20,090 nt of DNA. It comes from Candidatus Altarchaeota archaeon. Lineage in GTDB: Archaea; Altiarchaeota; Altiarchaeia; IMC4; QMZM01. A program made the position numbers and the translations under genes. Location: NCBI GenBank assembly GCA_015523055.1, contig WALD01000052.1, positions 1-20,090 of the forward strand. The letters are read 5' to 3'. Below, in pieces: positions 15,643 through 20,090 of this stretch. The first letter of the stretch is position 1, and every line of letters begins with the position of its first letter. The notes under the pieces are model-generated. The model did not search any database. It was not told the origin of the DNA and saw nothing but the letters and a program-made list of their open reading frames with translations.

Positions 15643-16716
15643 ATGGAAAAACGAATTTACAGGTTGCTGGTAATGGTAACAATGCTGATGCTCCTTTCCG
15701 GAGAGGCAGCAGCGATCCATCCGGTTACGGCTCTTCTGGTACAGCTAATTGGATGCGGTATTCTTGGGATGGTACAGAATACATTTGGACTGTTTATCAC
15801 ATACCAATTTATTGACAATCTGATAATTGAATCCATAAAGGAGATGCTTCAGACAGATTCTCTCAGGAATATCATCCTTTTTCCAGATCCCGGCATTATC
15901 ACGGACCCCGTTATCGTAAACCTCGTTGAATTTTTTACCCACCTGATGATACCCTTCTATGCTATAGCTATAACTGCAACGGCATTTTACCTGTTATTCA
16001 CATCGGGTTCAATTGTGGGGAGGGCAAGGGCCAAGGCCACTTTAATAAAACTGGTTATTGCCATCGTGGTTACAATCTTTGCAATCCCCATCATGCAACT
16101 GCTTCTGGATATATCAAGAATCATCTCCCACATAATACTGGGCTTTGCGGACATAGGTCTGGCGGGGCAGCTTTTGATATCTACAGCAGAGGGATTCAGT
16201 GACTATCTTGTGTGGCTGTTCCTGCCTTCTTACTGGTCTGCCTTCCCGATATTTATGATATTTGCAACCCTTGCGATCGGAATGTTTATTGTACTTACTC
16301 TGAGATTTTTTATGATTGTTCTATGGACCATTCTCTTCCCGGTTACAGTTATCCTCTACTCCTTCCATCTGACGAAGAAGATGGGCGTTGCTATGGTGCA
16401 GCAGACATTTCAGTGGATCTTTATGCAGGTTGTTGTTTCCTTCCTGCTGATTTCCATAGCCGTGGGGGCAGGGTCCATACCCGACCACTTCCTTGCAAAT
16501 TCATATTTCAGGATGGCCCTCGGGATGGTCGCTTTCTCCCTCTTCATTATACTCCCCTTCATGACGATGGGCATCATGGATATGATGGCCACGGTAACTA
16601 TATTCGGAGGGATAGAGGTATCAACCAGCGGCCTGATAACAATAGTGGATGAGATGACGATTGAGGAGGTAGGGACAGAGGAGGTAACTCCTCCCTCTCC
16701 GGTCAAAGCGTTCTAA
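15643..16716 (+). CDS. VirB6/TrbL-like polytopic membrane protein, paralogue 5 of 5
   Basis: This 357-residue protein starts one base after the preceding stop. The N-terminus, MEKRIYRLLVMVTMLMLLSG, is a signal-like segment. It is the most divergent copy: block 1 (about 95-167) reads FTHLMIPFYAIAITATAFY, then SGSIVGRARAKATL. Block 2 (about 220-280) has LRFFMIVLWTILFPVTVILYS, MGVAMVQQTFQWIFMQ. Like copy 4 it carries a soluble acidic C-terminal tail (MTIEEVGTEEV region) rather than the short LP end. Copies 4 and 5 therefore form a subgroup. It closes the tight gene cluster; 36 bases follow before the PH-like protein gene. Family assignment rests on paralogy and context. Confidence 0.6.
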   Translation: MEKRIYRLLVMVTMLMLLSGEAAAIHPVTALLVQLIGCGILGMVQNTFGLFITYQFIDNLIIESIKEMLQTDSLRNIILFPDPGIITDPVIVNLVEFFTHLMIPFYAIAITATAFYLLFTSGSIVGRARAKATLIKLVIAIVVTIFAIPIMQLLLDISRIISHIILGFADIGLAGQLLISTAEGFSDYLVWLFLPSYWSAFPIFMIFATLAIGMFIVLTLRFFMIVLWTILFPVTVILYSFHLTKKMGVAMVQQTFQWIFMQVVVSFLLISIAVGAGSIPDHFLANSYFRMALGMVAFSLFIILPFMTMGIMDMMATVTIFGGIEVSTSGLITIVDEMTIEEVGTEEVTPPSPVKAF

Positions 16717-16752
16717 TTCGCATTTAAGCCGATATACTAATATTTATCCAGA

Positions 16753-17349
16753 ATGGAGTTGAATATCAATGAGATAGGATACAGGAGAATTGCAGCCATG
16801 GTAGCGATTGCAGGAATTCTGGCGGTATTCTATTCCTTATTGATGGGTATAACTCTCGTAGTCAGCTTTCTTGCGATGCTTCTCGCTGTTTTCGGCAGTT
16901 ACTACATGTTCATGTCATTTCTTGAGGAGGAGAAGCCTCCCAGATTACTGGAAGGGGAGGGCATTATCCTGAGGACTCTCGAGAAGGGGAGAATTCTCTT
17001 TCCCAGAGGAATTGGAAAGTTTCTTGGAAGGGATACAAGGTCTGATGTGAGCATCTATCTCACAAACAGGAGAATTATCGTGAATTCCAGAGCGAATGAG
17101 CAGGTCCTGAGCATACCCCTGCTCTCCATTAAGAATTACAGTAAGGAAAGGAAGATTATGGCAAACTACATACGGCTTAGCTATGTGGATGAAGACGGTA
17201 GGGACAAGGATGTCTTGATGATTGTAGGCAATCCAGACAGATGGCTCCACAGGATGGCTGAACTTGGTGTTGGAGAAAAAAGAGAGACGCCCAGGAAGTC
17301 ATCTGATTCCGAGGATATGGATAAACTCAGGAGTTCGATAGGAGAATGA
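16753..17349 (+). CDS. Membrane protein with two helices and a PH-like (bPH) domain
   Basis: This 198-residue protein has two adjacent membrane helices (about 13-31 and 33-56) followed by a cytosolic domain (about 65-170). The domain's order of beta strands resembles bacterial PH-like/GRAM domains: EGEGIILRTLEKGRI, VSIYLTNRRIIVNSR, VLSIPLLSIKNYSKE, YIRLSYVDEDGRDK and a C-terminal helix NPDRWLHRMAEL. The phrase LTNRRIIV is typical of such domains, where the protein passes from one strand to the next. The charged end (DSEDMDKLRSSIGE) is likely disordered. PH-like domains bind lipids or partner proteins; no ligand can be assigned here. It lies between the VirB6-like array and the pilin-transglycosylase gene, and its stop overlaps the next start (ATGA), so a link to the same complex is likely. 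Confidence 0.7.
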   Translation: MELNINEIGYRRIAAMVAIAGILAVFYSLLMGITLVVSFLAMLLAVFGSYYMFMSFLEEEKPPRLLEGEGIILRTLEKGRILFPRGIGKFLGRDTRSDVSIYLTNRRIIVNSRANEQVLSIPLLSIKNYSKERKIMANYIRLSYVDEDGRDKDVLMIVGNPDRWLHRMAELGVGEKRETPRKSSDSEDMDKLRSSIGE

Positions 17350-18674
17350 AGCCCCGGTATTTATTGATAATAATCATCTCTATAATTCTCCTGGCTCATT
17401 ATTCTTTTTCTCAGCATGTAAAATGCACATGCACAGGCAAGTGCCATGGCAGAGATGTGGAGCAGAGCGTTTCAAGGCGTTATGATCTGGCTATTCCAAG
17501 GACATTAGAAACCGCTGAATGTCTTGAAAGGGATGAAAAGGCGTTTGGGGCGCACTGCGGCGGGCTGAGTAGCTGCAGTAGTGGATGTGTTGAATTCAAC
17601 AAAGAATTCCACTGTGGAGAGGTTAATACTGGTGGTGAGATTGCTATTGTAGGGACAGAGATATATGCTGGTGACCCCTGTTATGTTGGGCTCTGTGGAG
17701 AAAACTGCGAATGCGATTCAGAAACACTCTCCTGCTGGCCAAAGGCCATCTCTGCTTCTCAATGCTGCAGGGAATGGTGCTCCGGATTTTCCAATAAGCC
17801 CCCTGCGTATTATGGGTGCATCCAATCCTGCGAGAGCAGATGCGGAACCAATGAATTGATTAAACAGATTATATCCCTCGTGCAATATATCTCCGTAATC
17901 ATAGCGGCAATCATGCTCGCTGTCAATGGCATAAAATTCATAACCTCCGACAGCCCGTATGATAGGGACCAGGCAAAGCACTCTATCAGGTATATACTCA
18001 CTGCATTGATTATACTGGCCCTTGTCACCTACATAGCAACGGCGATATTCCTCCCGGTTCGCGTCCCGGGGGGGGATACCTCAATAGATGGATGCACCTC
18101 TATTGCACTAACGCCGGAGGATGTCTGTCTTGAGGCCTGCACGGAGCCACCCTGCAAGGATATAAACAATTATATATCCGATGCCTTATCAGGATTAAGT
18201 GAAAAGAGTCCCCTGTTGGACAGTAACCTGGTATTGGCCGTAATGAAGGCGGAGAGCGGCTTTCATCAGTGCGATGGCGGGAAGGTTAAAACATCTTCTG
18301 CGAATGCTCTTGGTCTTATGCAGTTGGTACCATCAACAGCCGATTGGCTTGGGGTTGACCCGTGTGATGCAGAGGATAATGTAAAGGGAGGGGTGAAGTA
18401 CCTGAATTTCTTACTCACGAATGAGAAATATCAGGAATACGGAAGCCCGATAGAGATTACCCTTGCAGCATACAACTGCGGGCAGGGGAACATAGACAGG
18501 ATACTGGTTGAGCAGTGCATAAGTAAAGGAATCGCAAAGGCCGACTGCACCTGGGAGGGGCATGTGAAGGACCACATAAAAGACCATTGTAAAAAAGGTA
18601 AAAAAGAGACACTTCCTTATGTAAGCAGGATAATGGACTGGTATAACCGTAGAAGTGTGACCTGCTCCCAATGA
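17346..18674 (+). CDS. Fusion of Cys-rich ectodomain, VirB2-like pilin segment and lytic transglycosylase (VirB1-like)
   Basis: This 442-residue protein has a signal peptide (1-22) and then an ectodomain to about residue 168 with some 19 cysteines. A VirB2/T4SS-pilin-like pair of helices (about 178-197 and 214-236) follows, joined by GIKFITSDSPYDRDQAKHSI (from residue 195). The C-terminal domain (about 285-400) is an SLT/goose-lysozyme-type lytic transglycosylase with all diagnostic motifs. These are the catalytic Glu303 in MKAESGF, the GLMQLVPSTA motif and AYNCGQGNI. Bacterial VirB1 enzymes open peptidoglycan for type IV secretion. An archaeon lacks murein, so the substrate is unclear (bacterial wall, another glycan, or N-glycan). 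Extra cysteines in the enzyme domain suggest disulfide stabilisation outside the cell. A run of eight G lies in the linker between pilin and enzyme. The enzyme call is strong, the pilin call moderate. Confidence 0.82.
   Translation: MKPRYLLIIIISIILLAHYSFSQHVKCTCTGKCHGRDVEQSVSRRYDLAIPRTLETAECLERDEKAFGAHCGGLSSCSSGCVEFNKEFHCGEVNTGGEIAIVGTEIYAGDPCYVGLCGENCECDSETLSCWPKAISASQCCREWCSGFSNKPPAYYGCIQSCESRCGTNELIKQIISLVQYISVIIAAIMLAVNGIKFITSDSPYDRDQAKHSIRYILTALIILALVTYIATAIFLPVRVPGGDTSIDGCTSIALTPEDVCLEACTEPPCKDINNYISDALSGLSEKSPLLDSNLVLAVMKAESGFHQCDGGKVKTSSANALGLMQLVPSTADWLGVDPCDAEDNVKGGVKYLNFLLTNEKYQEYGSPIEITLAAYNCGQGNIDRILVEQCISKGIAKADCTWEGHVKDHIKDHCKKGKKETLPYVSRIMDWYNRRSVTCSQ
18068..18075 (+). repeat. 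G8 homopolymer at the pilin-transglycosylase linker
   Basis: Eight consecutive G bases encode the P-G-G of the linker VRVPGGDTS. In the frame given the gene continues. Loss of one G gives a stop within four codons after the tract, and gain of one gives a stop about 20 codons later, so either would yield a product ending after the pilin-like segment. Confidence 0.8.
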
Positions 18675-18677
18675 GTG

Positions 18678-18684
18678 TTAAATA
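18678..18684 (+). promoter_or_regulatory. TATA box of the mucin-like surface protein gene
   Basis: TTAAATA is centred about 30 bases before the ATG at 18711 in a 36-base intergenic gap without a Shine-Dalgarno site. This fits a leaderless archaeal promoter and a separate transcript for the gene at 18711. Confidence 0.5.
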
Positions 18685-18710
18685 CTTTCCTGTTCAATAA
18701 ATAAGAGACC

Positions 18711-19817
18711 ATGGCAAGGATAAATCCTATAAATATCTTGATTCTGACGGGAATTCTCCTTATCCTGTTAGGAGAGATAAACGCCAGGGTGATAGATGTC
18801 AACCTCGTTTTCTATGACGATTCGGTTCAGGAGAATTATGTAATCGTTGCAGATAAGATTCCGGTGGAGATGGGCGAGGATTACGTTCTGGAGGTGCTGA
18901 GTTCGGATGGAGATGTAATAAAGAGGCGGGAGCTGCAAATCCCCTCGGGCACGGAGGGTAGCATAGGCACCCTGAACATGAGGCTCTCATACCGCGAGGG
19001 CATGAAAATTCTGAGGCTCCTGCATAATGGAAAGGAGATATACTCCCGGAATCTACTTGCTTACGCCTCCGGTGAAGTCCCTGCAACCATACCAGCCACA
19101 ACCTCAACCCTCCCGACAACCTCTACGGTTCCGATAAAGCCTCTCTCTACACCCGCAACAACCAGCCTGAAGGTATTCAACTGCGGAAACTCTATCTGTG
19201 ATGAGATGGAGAACTACAAGAACTGTCCTGAAGACTGCCCATCTGGGTCCCTGGATAGATACTGCGACGGCTTGGAGGACACAATCTGCGACCCCGACTG
19301 CTACAGGTGGGAGGACCCGGATTGTGAGTCCCATGCAACCATATCCGCAACACCAACCCCTACCACAACACCAACCTCCACTACCCCATCTACAACCACT
19401 ACACCTATCATTCCAACCACCACCCCGGCGACAGTCCCTGCAACAATATCGACAACAATACCGACTACCATTCCAACAACATCCTCAACAATCACATTGA
19501 CAACATCCACCACAAGCACAACATCCATCTCCACAACAATCAAGGCAGAGGAGAAGGAAGGGAACTCCTCTCTTTTATATGCCGGTGCAGTTCTGGTATT
19601 ACTTGCAGTCATTGCCATTGCGGTTATCAGGGTAAGGTCAATGAGGACTCTCAGGAAGGTGGATGACGGAGAATTGAAATACTGGATTGAGGGCAAGCTG
19701 AAGACAGGAGAAAATCCCGCACTCCTGAAAAAAGCTCTGGAGAAGCAGGGATCTGACCCGAAAATAGTCGATGAAATCATGCAGAAAATCTGGAAGAACA
19801 ACGCCGATGTGGTCTGA
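18711..19817 (+). CDS. Mucin-like membrane-anchored surface protein with Cys modules and cytosolic helical tail
   Basis: This 368-residue protein begins with a signal peptide (residues 1-25, hydrophobic ILILTGILLILLGEINA). A beta-sandwich-like N-terminal domain reaches to about residue 122. A Thr/Pro stalk separates it from two small Cys modules at about 159-204: CGNSICDEMENYKNCPEDC, a pattern like CGxGxCxxxEnxxnCPxDC seen in many archaeal secreted proteins, and YCDGLEDTICDPDC. A longer Thr-rich stalk (about 210-280) precedes a membrane helix (about 288-308, LLYAGAVLVLLAVIAIAVI). The cytosolic end (about 318-363) is a charged helical segment (LKYWIEGKLKTGENPALLKKAL). I recognise it as a recurrent tail type of archaeal surface proteins, but no function is known to me. 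It has its own promoter. It could be an adhesin or receptor of the same surface system. Confidence 0.82.
   Translation: MARINPINILILTGILLILLGEINARVIDVNLVFYDDSVQENYVIVADKIPVEMGEDYVLEVLSSDGDVIKRRELQIPSGTEGSIGTLNMRLSYREGMKILRLLHNGKEIYSRNLLAYASGEVPATIPATTSTLPTTSTVPIKPLSTPATTSLKVFNCGNSICDEMENYKNCPEDCPSGSLDRYCDGLEDTICDPDCYRWEDPDCESHATISATPTPTTTPTSTTPSTTTTPIIPTTTPATVPATISTTIPTTIPTTSSTITLTTSTTSTTSISTTIKAEEKEGNSSLLYAGAVLVLLAVIAIAVIRVRSMRTLRKVDDGELKYWIEGKLKTGENPALLKKALEKQGSDPKIVDEIMQKIWKNNADVV
19336..19548 (+). repeat. Low-complexity Thr/Pro-rich stalk-coding repeat
   Basis: The stretch is built from degenerate acc/aca/act codons and encodes runs such as PTTTPTSTTPSTTTTPIIPT, a probable O-glycosylated stalk. 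A shorter stalk lies at about 19084-19165, and an unrelated one of the same style at about 10480-10600 in the giant protein. Confidence 0.85.
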
Positions 19818-19822
19818 AAATC

Positions 19823-19830
19823 TATTTAAT
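19823..19830 (+). promoter_or_regulatory. TATA box of the last, partial gene
   Basis: tatttaat is centred about 28 bases before the ATG at 19854 in an AT-rich 36-base gap with no Shine-Dalgarno site, consistent with a leaderless promoter. Confidence 0.5.
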
Positions 19831-19853
19831 TCTGTAATTAATTATTCTAATTG

Positions 19854-20090
19854 ATGAAAGTTAATCCACGGCAAATTTTTATTATAGTAACTGTTGGAAT
19901 TCTCATGATATCCTTCTCCCTCTCTGCCACAGGAATTGATGGCCCCCCTCCATGGGACGACGAGCATACTGCGTGGGTATGCACCGACTCAATGGGATCC
20001 AACTACTGCGAGAAGTGGGAAAAAACCGACACTGGATGGAAATGCACCAATGCAGGCCATGCAGGACATTACTGTGAGGCGTGGGAGAAG
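19854..20090 (+). CDS. Secreted protein with Trp/Cys repeats, partial (runs off the window)
   Basis: Seventy-nine codons are visible and the frame is open to the end of the window. MKVNPRQIFIIVTVGILMIS starts a signal peptide ending near residue 25. The mature part starts acidic (GIDGPPPWDDEH) and then shows two copies of a unit of about 21 residues: W41-x-C43-T-D, YCEKWEK (51-57), then W62-x-C64-T-N, YCEAWEK (73-79). The pattern W-x-C-T-[DN]-x(6-8)-Y-C-E-x-W-E-K predicts one disulfide per unit. I do not recognise the family. It has its own TATA box and follows the mucin-like gene, adding to the run of Cys-rich secreted proteins. Confidence 0.8.
   Translation, partial: MKVNPRQIFIIVTVGILMISFSLSATGIDGPPPWDDEHTAWVCTDSMGSNYCEKWEKTDTGWKCTNAGHAGHYCEAWEK

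Overview
The window looks like part of an archaeal chromosome. The clearest marker is the first gene, 4-demethylwyosine synthase (Taw1/TYW1), a radical-SAM tRNA-modification enzyme of archaea and eukaryotes. Several genes have a TATA-like box about 25-30 bases before the start codon, as expected for leaderless archaeal messages. Secreted proteins carry Thr/Pro-rich stalks and Cys-rich modules common in uncultivated archaea (DPANN- or Altiarchaeota-like surface proteomes). I cannot fix the lineage more closely. No tRNA, rRNA, CRISPR array, transposase or restriction gene was seen. There is no gene-free stretch above about 70 bases.

Layout. (1) 51-965, plus strand: taw1, the housekeeping edge. 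(2) 997-3770, minus strand: a two-gene unit with a 4-base overlap. It encodes a large secreted beta-helix protein with a Cys-rich insert, then a small VirB2-like pilin candidate. (3) 3771-3838: a divergent promoter region with a 17-base tandem repeat. (4) 3839-16716, plus strand: eight tightly packed genes, probably one operon. They encode a secreted helical protein, a giant 1793-residue secreted Cys-rich protein, a small Ig-like membrane-anchored protein, and five consecutive paralogous polytopic membrane proteins resembling VirB6/TrbL. (5) 16753-18674: a membrane protein with a PH-like domain, overlapping a gene that fuses a Cys-rich ectodomain, a VirB2-like two-helix segment and a lytic transglycosylase (VirB1-like) domain with intact catalytic motifs. 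(6) 18711-20090: a mucin-like surface protein with a cytosolic helical tail, then a secreted protein with Trp/Cys repeats that runs off the window.

Interpretation. VirB1-, VirB2- and VirB6-like parts together, surrounded by large secreted Cys-rich proteins, suggest an archaeal type IV-secretion-like or DNA/protein-exchange apparatus, conceptually related to the archaeal Ced/Ted systems whose parts are VirB2/VirB6/VirB4 homologues. No VirB4/HerA-type ATPase lies in the window, so the machine is incomplete here. The most distinctive features are five different VirB6-like genes in a row (VirB6 forms a pentamer in bacterial systems), the pilin-lytic transglycosylase fusion in an archaeon, and the similarity between the pilin hairpin and the core hairpin of the VirB6-like proteins.
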